From: Apostichopus japonicus
Taxonomy: Eukaryota; Echinodermata; Holothuroidea; Aspidochirotida; Stichopodidae
Assembly (NCBI RefSeq): GCF_037975245.1
Contig: NC_092577.1
Location: forward strand, 7,657,001-7,721,000
DNA length: 64,000 nucleotides
Reading direction: 5' to 3'
Part shown: piece after piece, positions 35,401 to 50,400 of the stretch
How the letters are laid out: each line of letters starts with the position of its first letter
How positions within the stretch are numbered: the first letter of the stretch is position 1
Made by a program: the position numbers and the translations under genes
The notes under the pieces: generated by a model
What the model was told of the DNA's origin: nothing
The model's input: the letters and a program-made list of their open reading frames with translations, nothing else
Databases searched by the model: none

Positions 35401-38400
35401 ATTTAACATTTTGTTGATTATTGTCTTTCATTAGTGCAACAGAGGATAAGTAAATTGGACTCCTGAGCTTCCTGATGGGGAAGATGATTTGACTTTGGCA
35501 CATCATTTGGATTACATGAAAAGAGAACACAAAAAGGTCAATCCTGATATCAGCTCTGCAAAGACTAAGATGACACTAACATATGCCTAGAGGAGGAAAC
35601 TTGTTAACTCCTATCCCGAAGTAGGAAAAATTAAAGAAACTTATCCCTGCCTTTTTACTGTGGAGGAAATTTCTAATGAAATCCAACGTCTTACATGTAC
35701 CATTAATGAAGTACATTCAACATTTCAAACATGTATGACGATGTTTGCAACAGATATCTTAAAGCCTGGCCAGGATCCTCAAGCCTGCCACATTGTCGGA
35801 GAGACTAGCATTTAAAGGATGCACAAACAGTGTCTAAAGCTATTAGCTGTCTGTTTGGAGTTTACTATGCATGCAAAATAGAATTTCCAAAGAAAGCGGC
35901 AGAAACATATATATTTATTCAGTAATATCTCTTGAAACTGAAGGACAATTTGAAAACACCCAGAAAGGTGATTTCATTTTAAAAAAATTAAGAAAATAAA
36001 GACCATCTTTCTTTTTTGTGGAAGAAATTCCAGGATGGACATTAACGTCTATGTTGCCATTAATGGAGTTGTTGAAGGAAGGAACTTAATATCTTCATTA
36101 ATTCAAATATTTAGTTGATGTTGTGCATTTTTTAACAGTTGCAAAGTTCTTGTTCAAATCTTTTTTCTTTTTTTTTTAGTTTGATCCAAGTATTCATCTG
36201 AACAAATTTAAAGTTTGAACTTTCTGATATTAATCACGAAAGAAAAAACATGTGTGTTTCCCTGTTTGGAGAATTAAAGGGATGGAAGAATGGAGGGTTA
36301 GCAGAATTGAAGGTTGAAAAATATGAGACTGTCATGAACAATTGAAAATATGGTTTTAATTAACAGTCATATATAAAGATAGAATGTCTGGTGAACTAAA
36401 ATGACTGACAAATATATTTTGTTCTCAGTTGACCGTTTACTTAAAGTTTTTTTATTTATAAGAAGGACATGCTCTCAACAGAGTACTAAGTAGCAAGTTG
36501 CATATCTGGAACTTTTTTTCTGATTTTTGAACAATTTTCAATGCACTGGTACAAGTAGTTGTTGGATTATTCCCACTTATTCAAATATCTACAGATATGA
36601 GAAGTATGAACAATTTACTGAACAACAGTGTGAAGGATATCATTTAAGAGTGATATTATTAATTGCAAAGAAGAAAATTATTTAAAACACCTTTGAACAG
36701 GTAGCAGAGACTACATGACGTTCATGTTATCGAACATTGGAGCATTAACTTATCTGCCTTTTGTATCACCATATGTCATTGTTTATTTAACCTTTGTAGG
36801 TAACCTAAAAAGGGTAAAGTATACAGAATCACAAGGAAATTTAATTATGTGTAATTGCCAAGAAAACTTAATTTTTGTGTGTGAATAACATTTCTAGTAA
36901 GAAATGATATAATCATTTTCAAAAAAAGAACAACAAAAGCATACAGTGTATAAACATGATACTGTACATTGTCAGAAAATGATTTGTACAAAATAAGAAG
37001 ATCTTTGAAAAACCATTAACAAAATAAATTGATAGATTATTGCAGTTAAGTTTTCACCTCAGATTGTCTTGAACTCATATGATACAGTAAAGCTCTGTGA
37101 TTTGTTTAAAGATAAAATACAGTTGGATATGAATCAATACCTTTGTCATAACATGCTATGAATATCCTAATGTGTTTTTACAGCTTTCCATCAATTTTGG
37201 GTTATTTATGACTTTACCCCATAACATGGGGAAGAGTTTTCCTCAATTAGAGGTTTCTTACTTGAAACTTAATGTGGAGTATCATGAACTTTACCTCTAA
37301 AGTTAGGGTAACCTTTCCCTATTTCATAAAGTAACATTTCCTCTTTTACAGGAAAGCTGATGTTTCCTCACACGGGGTAATGTACCACCTCACACACATA
37401 GGGAATATGTGAGTTAACCCCACATAATGGGGGCAGCATGGTTTCACCCACTCTTTGGGGTAATCTTTCCCCAGCTTTTTACACTGTAGAGTTTATTTAA
37501 CCGATACGCCTTGCAGTGCGTCTATTAGACTAGTATAGGCAGAAACCGTGTGAGCTTGTCATTGCTTTGTCTCTATGTATTAGCTGGACTTGGACTTGAT
37601 TTGGGTTGCTCATATACTCTATAGAACTCAGTTCGGACTCGAGAGTACCATAATCGGACCAAGTAGTCTCGCACTCGGCTCGGAATCAGGAATAATTGGA
37701 CTCAACTACATCAGAGTGTTTCTTATACTATAACATACAGACATAGTGAATGGTTCTCATAGAATGAGTACTGATCATAGGAACCATGTGATGATACAAG
37801 GCCAGGATGTTGCGTTATGTTATTGTCGGCGCTTGAATATAACTATTAGTTAGCCTGGTGGTAATTGTTTTAATGAACCACATTACGAGTTACTTTGTAC
37901 ACCACACACCCCCCCCCCCCCCATCTGACCCAGGCTCCTTCAAGACCCTACGTTATACACATTAGTAGTTATTCAAAAGACGAAAGAATAGTAATGCAAA
38001 TATTTTAAACCACTATTAGTTCAGATTCCCCGTTGCCATTTTTGTATCATAATGCTTCTGCTTATTAATAGTACTGTACATACCGAGGGTGGTACAAAAA
38101 GACGTTTCTTGAAAGTTAAATAAAAAACCTTAAATGTAACACCTTTAAGTTGACCTATAATGTAGTCATCTCTACTTTAATTTTTCAAATAAGTAAAAAT
38201 CTAATTGATGATATCTACCTTAAAAATACACTTGTTTCTTTGTTTCAAGTTCAAAACAGATCTGCCGTTTCATATCTTAGCCTGCTTGGACCCACATATT
38301 CATATCAGTCACGTATATATACATTAATCTAAAAAAAATAATGAAATTTAATCAATAAGGATCCCTCAAATCCCATTACAACTGAAACTATTAGAACCGA

Positions 38401-41400
38401 GTAACATTTACTGACTGTTGTATATCTGCGTAGAGTGACGTCACAACGTAAAGATTCTAGAGATGAAAAGTATGCATCGATATTTTTACCAATAAAACAT
38501 TTTTCACTGAGAAAGAGCGACATTTCAAGCAAGATAGATTCGTTTTGTTTTATAAGGAATTATCTGTCTGAATATTCTTTACTTCAAAATTGAAATTTTG
38601 AAACTTTTCCCACACCTTATGTTATTTGTACATATCTCGTGTTATTTGTAACATACCTCATGTTATTTGTACCATACCTAGTCACAAGGGTTTCTGACGT
38701 TCGTTGTATTGGACGATACAAACATCCTGGGCAAATAACTCCTCGTTGTTGACAAATGAACATTTAAAAAAATATATAAATATCATCAAGCCACACTCCC
38801 TCCCACCCATTAGAATCTCTATGGAAGTTGTTTTTCATTTTGATATGTTCATTTAAAAATAACGAATCAATCCAGATAAAGTATGCTGTACGATAATTAG
38901 GCAATACATGGATTTTTTTATGACAGATTGTCTTTAATTGGGTTCAAGTTTACTGAATCAGAATGTCTTAAAGTGCGACGTGTGATTACATGAATTACCA
39001 CTTCATTAATGATATACACATCTATCTTAACATTTACGGCTGTATAAGGTTTCGTTTCATGTTAAATAAATAATATAATACAACAACGGATATGGCTGAT
39101 TTAGGAACACATGAAAATGGTTCCATATTACTAGATGAAAGAGTGTTGAAAAAGGGGAGTAGGGAGTGTATAGTAAAATATGAAAAGTAGATTTCTAGCC
39201 GCAACAGAAAGTTGAACAAATAGAAAGCTGGGGATGATGAAATGGTGTTGAAACTTCATTATATCGTCACAGGGGGTTATAACGTAGATTATGAGCCTCA
39301 CAGGAAGTAGACACTTCACAACATGTAACATTGCCCCAATTTCATGTCAATGTTTATATCTTAATGTTAGAAAATCTCCAAGACTAACTTGAAATCTATA
39401 TAGCTATTCATACTGTAACATTTCATTAATGTAAGCAAACATGTCTTAGTCCATATAGTGACTGCAATAGAATACCTATAACAATATGACTATATGTTGT
39501 CTGTTATACCAGACAGTCATATCTGTAAATCAGCTGAGACTGTATTTAGACAAATCCCTCGTCAAAGGTGATGATTTAGTTATAGCATTGCTTATTCTAT
39601 GTTGGTCGAGGGGGATAATTCGATCATCAATAACGGTGTATCAAAAAGATAAAATCAGATTAAAAATCCTCAAAATTATAATCTGCAACATTTACAGCTC
39701 TTCCGTTAACTAAGTATTCCTGTAAGCGTTTTGATTGGACAATTCCTATTGTATTGAGATGACATTACCTATTCATATGGAACACCCACTATCCTGCACC
39801 TAAGGGTACTTTAGTTAAAGCCAATAGAAATGTACACAATCCTAATATCTTGCCAAAAAATGGAATAAAGATTTTCAGAAATAATTTTCTCTGCTGTGCT
39901 GTAAGGTTTATTCAAACAGAGTGACTTGACCCATTTTTTAGATTATTTTTAGGAACATCGGTTTTCAAGTATTTATTTTACTTTTACCTTTCTTTGTTAC
40001 GTTCATATTGATGTAAATATTTTCGTATTTCGTAGTATTTGGTTCTCATGTTTGATTATTTTATGTTTATACTTATGATAACGGTAATGAAATAAAAAAT
40101 ATATCTGGCCTTTTTAGTAGATTCGAGTTAAATACTTCTTACGGAAGCTCTTAGTGTACATGTTATTTTTATAACGGTATAGCAATTTTAGAGTAGGAAC
40201 TATGAATCTGACCGCTTGTAATTAGCCTCAGCAGGCGATGAGAATAGAAACAACTTCAGCCCAATTCTTACATGTATAAGAAGGTGAAGCTAGTATGTAC
40301 AGAGGTTATGACATATGTAATAGGTCTGATTATGTTCCGATGATGGTTTAAAATCAACCAAATTTCACATGAGTTCAAGCATCTATCAAAGTTATAATAA
40401 TTTATCAAACTGATGAAAACTGTTAAGTGCTATTTGATGTCGATTAAGTTGATCATGTAACCGAAAATGGCTATGTTACTGCTACATTCGTTTAGTTAGT
40501 CTTGTCTACAAAGGATTGTCTACTGTACATCTAAGATGCTTTTAACAAAATGCAAAAAGCAATATACGGCAAAGGCTTAGAATCTTTATATCCGTGACAC
40601 AGTATCTTGAAAACATTCAGATTCATATTGGTGATCTTTTGAACAATGTGAACGTGTACAGCGTCACAAATTACGTGTCCAGTTCTTTGGTTACCATAGT
40701 ATCTAGACAACAGAACGAAGCAGTAGTATAATTGCCTCACATTCTAACTGGTATTATGGTCGTGTTGTGTGAATGTGCGTGGAAAGTGATTTAATCACAG
40801 CTCCACCGAAACATCGGTAATGATTTACTCCACAGAGCAAATCTGGTGCCACTACAAATATATATTTGCAAGATCTTTTTCTACAGTTTATTCCAAATCA
40901 CTAATATAATATTTTCACAATTTACAAATAGTCTTCAATTTTCGTTCATTTTATCAATAAACGTTTCACCTCTTCCTTCATTTATATCAATCGCCAAAAT
41001 TTCCAGCATGTGCACTTTGGATTACCGTGAGTCTGATGTTTACAAGCAATTTCGTTTATATATGCACTCTAAATACAAATGATAGGCAAATAAAAACAGT
41101 TTCTGATATGATTTTAAAACCATGCAAAGAACAAAGTTACACCGCGCTGCTTTGCATCGGTCACCATCCGCTACATTACTATAGTCCATCTTCATTTCTG
41201 ACCTAGAAACTACAGGTATTAAATGTCTTATATACAGGAACATTTACCTTGATAAATTTGAGGTAATAATTAGTAAGATTAAGAAGAAGAAAGAGTAGCA
41301 AAAGTGGACTTTTACAATTTCTGTACTTTGTGCTGTTTTTGCTACAATCTGCTGGTATGTAAACTTGACTGTGAAAAGAATTAGAAGGACTTGAAAATAT

Positions 41401-44400
41401 AATGTTACTTCAATCCACCAGGAAAGATTAAATGAGGATTTTTAACAAACAAATATCCATGACACTAAATGTGTGGGACACAAATTGTCTAAATCTGGAT
41501 CAACGACAAATAATTCACTGATTTGGAGCAGTCACGTGATTGTGACAACACATCGATATCTTAGTTATTTACAGGGTATCCAATAAGTCTGCGAATATTT
41601 CACGGTTTGGTCAATGAACAACCTATGAAGTAATAGGCAGCTTATGTTAATGGAAGACCAGATTCTCCTAACACCAGAGAAAACGAAAATATTACTATAA
41701 CCTGCTACAAAGACAAATATGCAAGTGCAGCTACCGTAAGCTACATGGTCGGCTAAGTGGACTGTTTTTACGACTGTTGTATGTGCCATGATGAACATTT
41801 GCGGTGACATTAAATGAACATAAACAAGAACGGTGCAACATGATTGACAACATTCTACGGTTTCATATTTTTTTCATATTTATTATTTGATTAAGATATT
41901 TGGTAATGTCATTTATTTTCACTATAGCTAAGTTTTGTTTCAGAAGAATATTACCAATGTTTCACGAGGATGTATAGTGGTATGTTGGAATCATTAAGCA
42001 GTGTCGGTTATGTCAATTATGTTGTTTCAAAGTCATACACGCTACTAGTGTTCCACTAAATATTGAAATGATATGCTCGGTTGCTAATTATCATATCAAT
42101 GCTCATGATTTACTTACAGAATGTTATTACAAAAATATATTTTCAAGATTTATATTTCTGTTCACTTCCAGATTTGTATCAGTCTGTTTCTACGTTTGGA
42201 AGAACGTGATACAAACGTTTACGTGAGTTGTTCCTGTATTATTTGGCGCCCTCAACTCTCCACCCTAGACACGTATGATAAGCAATGAATGCGTCTGGAA
42301 GGTCCATGGAGATGTGGCAATGTAATATTCTTAAGAACTGAAGAAAATTACCAAGATACCATAAACAATTAGCCGATGAAAAATTATGAATGTTTAAATC
42401 AGATTACCAGTTACCGAGTATACCGTAGTTGGAACAACTCCACTCCAACCTCCACCCCCCCCCCATCTCCCCACCAACCCGATCCTGACTCCTCCAAAAT
42501 CGTCTAATGTATGTTTGTTTGTGTCTGTTCAAAACACGAGGGAAATAACACGAAATAACATGTGTCTTATATTCATATTTTATAAAGTAATTGGACATGG
42601 TTCGGTTACCATGGTATCCTTACAGCTGAACAACAAAGCGGGTTAGTAGAGCTGCACATACTACTACAAAGGTTCTTTCTATATTCGAATTTATTCCCAT
42701 TTATCAGGAATGCAATAATCAGCACCCCCCTCCCTCCCCTCTAAAAAAAAGAAAAGAAATAGTATCAGATCGGAACACTTGCAATGTCATTAATGAAATC
42801 AGCTTCTCTTCCCTATATACAAATAGCAAGATCATGGTAAGAATTACCATTCAGAAGAATGTACCAAAGTTTATTGGTTTCAAATAAAAACCAGGCCCGT
42901 CTTTTCATTATATCTAAGCCTGCTGGATCCATACACTTATAACAGTCAAGTATTTACACTAATATGGATAACTAAGAATTTAAGCAAGTGATCCTTCAAA
43001 TCTCCTGAAGAATTTTAAGGAACAAAGTTAATTTATTAGCAAGATTTAATTCCAAAGGAAGAATACCACAATGGATATTTGTGTTGTTTCTTCTACGATC
43101 TGCTGGTAACATATTTGTCCGTAAAAGGAAAGATAAGGACCTTGAAAATAAAATGTTAATTTATTTTACCAATATCACACCAGGTTTAGATGGTGTGGGC
43201 ATGGATTTTAATAGCTAGGAAATAAACAAATAAAACATGAAAATTAATTTGTGGGACACAATATTGTCTGAATTTGATTAAACGATAAATAAATCACTAG
43301 TAAGTAGCAGTCACTGGTTTTAACAACAAAACTACATATCTTAATTAGTTGCAGGGCTATCCAGTTATGTGTGCATATTATATGGATTTGTCAAAGATAT
43401 AACCTATTACGTAACATGAAGCTTTATTTAATTTTATTAAAACGTCTACCCAGTGACTTAATTTTCAATTTTATTTGAGAACACTACGAAAGTATAGAAA
43501 CCAAGTTAACATACATGTTTAGAGTCAAATTCCCCATACATTTATTCCTATTACTAACTTCCAAGTTTTCCCCATCACTATTCTGTGCATTTGCCCACTC
43601 GCAAAATAACATATAGAAATAGTTAAATTTAATTTGATTAGCCTATTACTTGATTAAGACCAACAATTTAAAGTATTAAATCTATCAGTGTTAAATCATA
43701 CATGGAAGACCCACGTCTCACACCAACAAAAACAATTAAAAAAATATCCATGTCCATGTCTATTCAAAACCAGGGAGCTGGTACAGTAAGAAACAGGGTC
43801 AGTTAAACGGTCTGTTACAACATAAATCAGGAGTATGGCTGTAAATGCAACAGTACGTTTACTGTGCGTACGTAATAATACTACGTACGTACGTATTACG
43901 TACATACTACGTACGTACGTAATATTATCACGTCCGTACGTGATAATTATTACGTACGTATGTAGTGATTACCACGTACGTACGTAATAAATACAACGTA
44001 CTTACGTGATACTATTACATGCGTAAGTAGTATTATTACGTCTGTACATGATAACTAATGCGTACGTACGTCATATCTTTTTTTTTTACCATGTCCTCTC
44101 TAGAGTTTTGTACTTACACAAACCCTAAAAATTATAAGACGGTATATATAAGTCAAAAATGATTGACATATACCTAGCAAACATGTCAAAAAGTTAACCT
44201 TTTTTATGTATCTTTACAGTATAATACTATCTCACTGATATGGAAGTTGTACGAGTGTTTCAATATAGAACAAATCATTGGACGGGCTGAATAAAATTCA
44301 TGAAAACAATGCTCACATATCGAGATCCTCCACCCCTCCCCCTCCTATTCCGCTCTGATCTCTCAATGTTCTCTTCTTTCTTACACGGTGATCTGAATTC

Positions 44401-47400
44401 TGCTTTTCTCTGAATATCGCAAAATATTACGTTGCATCTTTACAAACTAAAACTACTAGAATTTAGAACCTTCACTCATTGCTGTATGTTTACATGCATT
44501 GACGTTTTATAAAAAAAAAAAAAAAACATTAAGAGTGATTTTGTCCATATACTTTAATCTTACTGAACTATTCGAATATTCTCTATAAGGATACAGTATT
44601 GTAGTATATAGCTGGAGTCCCAGTTTTTCATGTTTTGTACGAAGTGTATATTATTTCAGACATTTCTTGCTTGAAAATATATTAAATCAAATTTAGATGA
44701 AGAAGTAACGGGGATAATATGAAGACAAATTTTTCCAATTGAATACCTGAAGTTGATCTAGTTAACGTTAGTTTCGTTGTCCAATTATCAACTATTTTAA
44801 TATCTCATTAACATAAAGAAGTGACCTTGTTGCCTTTATTCCCAATTTTGATGAAGGTATTTTTCTTCAACGTTAGCAAAAATATTAATACAATCCTGAT
44901 TTAATGAAAACTTAGCATGTGTGTCTCGTTTTTGCAAACCAGTATTGTGCCTTTATATAAACCTGTGAGAGAATATCTTGAATAATAAAACAAATTTGTG
45001 GTTGGGTAATAAGGGACACACGGGGTGATATTCTGGTAGAAAAGGCAACAATAATACAATAAATCTGACCAACGTTTGGGAGCAGGAGCAAGACGATGTC
45101 TGTAAATTTCTGTTATTTTAGGCGCTTTCTGTTTATCACAATCTAATTAAAATGCTACCATCAACTAAGTGCATTTTACCGATTATGTTGTCACTATTAT
45201 TTATTATATATTTACTGGTAAAGTAAAACAGAGGACAGGTTAGCTCAAATAAGCTGACCAGAATGCATTATGAGCAATAACTGTAAGAAAGGTGCACAAC
45301 CTCTTACCTGCCATACACCGGTCTGTAGATTCAGGCGACGATAATCACCAGGTTGAAAGTTCCATACTGATGAATAAAATGAACGAAATTGATGATATTG
45401 CAACTGCAATTAAAATCTCTCTCTTGTTTTTTTTTTTATTTTGGAGGGGGGCTGGAACTTAAACATTATATTTACCGGATTTATGTTGGCCCTCGATGAT
45501 ACCCTCATATCAGCTGAGAAATCAATCTGGTTGAATCATTAAGTTTGATATTACCAGTTTACTATCATTATCATCTCAGTAATACATCTGATCAGTTTAC
45601 AATCCTTATATTTCAGTAAGATTACCGATCAGTTGACTATCATTATCATCTCGGTTTTATACTTGATCAGTTTACAACCATTATCCTCTTAGTTACATAA
45701 CAAATCAGGTTAGAATTGTTGTCATCTCATTAGCAGAACTGATCAGTTGTACACTTATCCTACATAAAAATAACATATGTGATATAACTCAAATAGGAGT
45801 GAATATTGAACTAAATTAAGAAAACAAATCATGATAGTCGAGTATTCGATGTTCAGATCACAAATAATCATCTATTAGACGATAAACTGATCAGAGAACA
45901 CTCAACATCAGTGACGTCATCACAGATCGTGAAAGCCAATCATTTAAATGTTGATAATAGAAAAAATAGTATTTGGATTTATTGAGCTACAAGCCTAGAC
46001 AAATCATCGTCATAATCACGTGATCACAATTCCAATTTCCTGAGAGTATGTCAGTTGTGTAAACTAAGATTTATATTTCTTGTTTCCAGTAACTTTCTTA
46101 GGTATTTTTGTTATCAACTGAATTAAGAATAAATACATCAATCTCTCTAATAGTACCTTATATGGAGGAGGAAGGTATGTATAATCTAACATCGTGTTAT
46201 TATGACTTGACATGCACAATTGTAACATTGACCAATAACGCTGTCCAAATTTCCGAGAAGTTTTAAGAAACATTAAAGTATGTTATCAACAGAAGTGTAA
46301 TTGGAGACAAAGCAACACTTACGTGCAAACACATAATAATGAAGATAACATATCAATAAAAATTATGTTTTGTGTCGTGGTTTGTGTTTCAGATCATCAA
46401 TAAGGCCGTGACAAAACTACAACACGAACTTAAGAGAAAAATCAGCAGTAATGGTATCAAAATTACAATAATTGTTGAATTAAAAATAGAACAGACCATT
46501 GTAATATCCCTTTGTTTCTGTTTGTTTACTTCTTCTGATTACGGTATCTGAATGCGAGCCTAGGCTATCGTAGCCAATCTTACAAAGATATCATAATTGC
46601 AGTGCACACTCTATTTAAAACCGGCCATGTTACCGGGCCAGAACTACCCATCTGCTATAATTAAAAGCAGGTCGCTAGTTGTACAGTTATGATTCGGTAA
46701 CAATTCTGGTGACGATATGACAAATGCTCATTTCCACTTAACTCAAGAAACACGTATTTAGTTTGAATAGCCACGATAACTTCTTTTTTTATAATAGACT
46801 ACCATGGCCTGCAGCATAGGTGCATCCATGGCAGTTTACTTGATCCAAGCGAAGGATGGATACTTTCTCTTGAGCATCGTATTTATTTAATGAGTAAGAA
46901 CATTGAACATTCAATAAAAAAACATAATTGATATTTTAATTGTATTTACTCGTTGACCGATGAAGAATACTAATTGAATTGTATCTACTCTGAATTGCTC
47001 TCTTAACTACTACTTATAGTAGGAAACTCTTAGAAACACAGTAAGCTGCCTAACTCACACAATTGAATCTTTTTAGAACATTTTAGCATCTCAGCGAAAT
47101 TCAAAGAAAGGGTTAAGTTCAAACTGCGACAGATACTACGCGTTATATGAAGTAAAGTATACATCGTTACCTCATCAAGTATATAATACCGATGTGAAAC
47201 TGTATCGAATCGATAAACAGTTTGTATATTGATAGTGTAACGTCACTTCCCTGTCTGGTGGGGCAGTCTTTAATTAATGATGGGTTGGCGAAATAGAATT
47301 TCGACAAAAAGATGACAATGGAGAAGATGCTAAAGTGCTCGTGGCACAGTGGTATCGTTTATTCAGACTTCCGTCTCCTTACTAGGTTCATTAAATGTTC

Positions 47401-50400
47401 TTACACTTATCCTTGATTACGCTGGACGTAACTGTTAACGCAATTCCTCAACGCGGCGTCTAAACGCAGCGTAGAACACGGCTCTAAACGCAGCGCCCAA
47501 CGAAACGTCCAACGCGGCGCCATACGCAGCGTATAACGCAATGTACAACCCGGCGCCTAACGCAGCGCAGAACGTAACGTATAGCGCGGCGCTAAACGTA
47601 ACGCCAAACGCAACGTCCAACGCGGCGCCACACGCAGCGTATAACGCAACGTATAACGAGGCGATAAACGGAACCCCAAACGCAGCGTCTAAATATGAAA
47701 ACAGATTTAAAGCTACAGATTTAACTTAACGGTGTCTGAAATGCCGTTAATCGATGTAAATATACAAAATAATATCAAAATGTTGCTGTAAAATCAGTTT
47801 CGTTCCAGCAACACCGGGTCAAGACTTTTAATGCATTTTTGGGTAGTTTAATGCATCACAAACATTATATCAAAAGTTCTCCAAAAAATTTCCTGCAGTA
47901 TTTTTGTAACGCACCCTTGAAATTGGGTATGTTATGTAGACATTACGTGCTACGATGCTATGTATTAGGAACACATGTGCTAACGTTAGATTTGGTACAG
48001 TGGTGCATACATACCACTCTTTTCTTATATGTTTAATTACGACTGATATATTTTTTTTGTATAATAGTTGGGTCAGGGTTACAAGAATGGTGGAAGAGGA
48101 TTCTGGTCTAAGGGTCAGTGATATGGCGGGCCATCAGTCTCAAATCATGGGAGATCGACTTATACCGATTTAAATCGACATATACCAGTTTCCTTCGACA
48201 TATACCAGTTTCCTTCGACTTATACCAGTTTCATTCTACATATCATCGATTTAAATCGACATATACCAGTTTCATTCTACATATCATTGATTTAAATCGA
48301 CATATACCAGTTTACTTCGACATATCATCGATTTATTTTACTTATCATCGATTTAAATCGATGATAAGTAAAATAAATCGATGATATGTAGAATGAAACT
48401 GGTATATGTCGATTTAAATCGACATATCATCGATTTATTCTACATATCATCGATTTATTTTACTTATCATCGATTTAAATCGATGATAAGTAAAATAAAT
48501 CGATGATATGTAGAATGAAACTGGTATATGTCGATTTAAATCGACATATCATCGATTTATTCTACATATCATCGATTTATTTTACTTATCATCGATTTAA
48601 ATCGATGATATGTAAAATAAATCGATGATATGTCCATTTAAATCGACATCTACCAGTTTAAATCGATGATATGTCGAATTAAATCGGTAGAAGTCAATTT
48701 CCGTGGACTTATACCAGTTTCTAGCGTCTCAAATTGACATATTCCTATTTAAATCGACATATCATCGATTTAGCTCATTAACATATTCCAAATCCCGATT
48801 TCGGTGATGATTGACATGTGGAGATACATCACGTGTAGTCACCTGACAAGGCGGGTGAGTAATTTAATAGTTCCAAAATTACGAAGCTAGCAAGGGTGTT
48901 CATCATAGTTATATATCAATGGTAATTATGAACAATTACTTGCAAAAAGATTTCGGTGTAACAATAAGGCTGAAATAACTGATATGTCAATGACGTGCAA
49001 TTATCTCAATGCAAACTGGGCTTGTCTACTCGAACACGTGGCGCTATAGTATAGGAAAACACATGCAACTGAATAGGCCCACAGTACGTACACAGATGCA
49101 ATTACCTACTCCAGTTACACCATAAACAAAGATGATATTGTTCTGCAGTGAGGCCTACTGTAAGGTTACGTTTTAATGTAGCTAAGTATATACCCATGGG
49201 GTTTAACAGTTACAGTACTCAAGCTCAAATCATGCATTCCACTGTGCTCGTGTTTATTTTCAATTATTCGCCCGATTTAAATCGATGATAAGTAAAATAA
49301 ATCGATGATATGTAAAATGAAACTGGTATATGTCGATTTAAATCGATGATATGTTGAATGAAACTGGTATAAGTCGAAGGAAACTGGTATATGTCGAAGG
49401 AAACTGGTATATGTCGATTTAAATCGGTATAAGTCGATCTCCCATGATTTGAGACTGATGGCCCGCCATACAGTGAGGGTTGTTTTCAGGCATTACAAGT
49501 TGTGCCCCCCCCCCCCCCTCCATTTTCGCCAAAATGGTAAAAAATCACATTCTCAACTTTGAAATATGAAATACAATTTTTACATATTATAACTTAAGGG
49601 TTTTAATTATAAAAATGTACCACTTTTAATAAACTCAGATATAATGCTTTGTAATAAATAAAATATTTTTAGATTTTCCCCCTATGTTATGAACGCATTT
49701 CGTCTGTGCATGTATGCGTACATATACACATATAATGAAAAGTTCCTCTCCATAATTGTTACACTCCCCATCCAAACTGTTTTACACATGTGACCCCCTT
49801 CCCCTCTACTTTACATGTAGCTAAATCCCTAGTTACAGTGAGATGTGCCAATGCCCCAAGACCAGTGAGCTATTTCTTTTGTATAAATCAATATATATGT
49901 TGGCACACTAAGACATCATGGCATATCGTAGATGTGAAATAAAGTTAGTCGGTATATATCCGTTACCTTAGTACTCTTTCTGCAGTCCTCTGCAAAACTA
50001 GGTACTTTCTCCATGTTACGTAAACGACATGTTTATAATTCGTATTCCTGCAAAAAGTGTTTCCAAGGGAGTTAACGTATAAAAGAAAAGATCGACAGGG
50101 TTTCGAATGGTATTTTGAATAATAATAGTTCTATATTCTACAAATAATATGAATAATAAAGGTGAATGGTACAAATAAGTGAATAACAAAGACAGTTAAC
50201 TTAAGCCCCAGATAGAAAGAAATAATGTATCTATTAAGACTGGGTGGATACACTCAATGGTGTAGTAGAGCTGGGCCTTTGCAATGATTCAAGATACAGG
50301 TTCTTCATCAAAAGGTGCGGTGCGGAATTAATAAGTGATTAAAAGTTCATCCAAGGACAGTTGTACTAGTTATAACAGGATCCACTTCAATTCACTGCAT

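Larger units (their letters stand above)
33753..37486 (+). mobile_element. CACTG-terminus TIR element 2 carrying a SAMD3-like pseudogene
   Basis: The left end CACTGTAAAAAATCTGAGGA pairs with the right end read on the minus strand, CAGTGTAAAAAGCTGGGGA. TA flanks both ends (33751-33752, 37487-37488). Both subterminal zones carry many short GGGGAAA, TTTCCCC and GTTAACCC-like words, unlike the subterminal words of element 1, so it is a different family or subfamily. The only coding trace is the SAMD3-like pseudogene at 35450-35922. Length 3734 bp. It lies in a host intron. Confidence 0.65.

Noticed and set aside
47435-47729. Ala/Asn repeat proteins on both strands
   Set aside because: Forced by a 12-bp tandem repeat whose period is a multiple of three.
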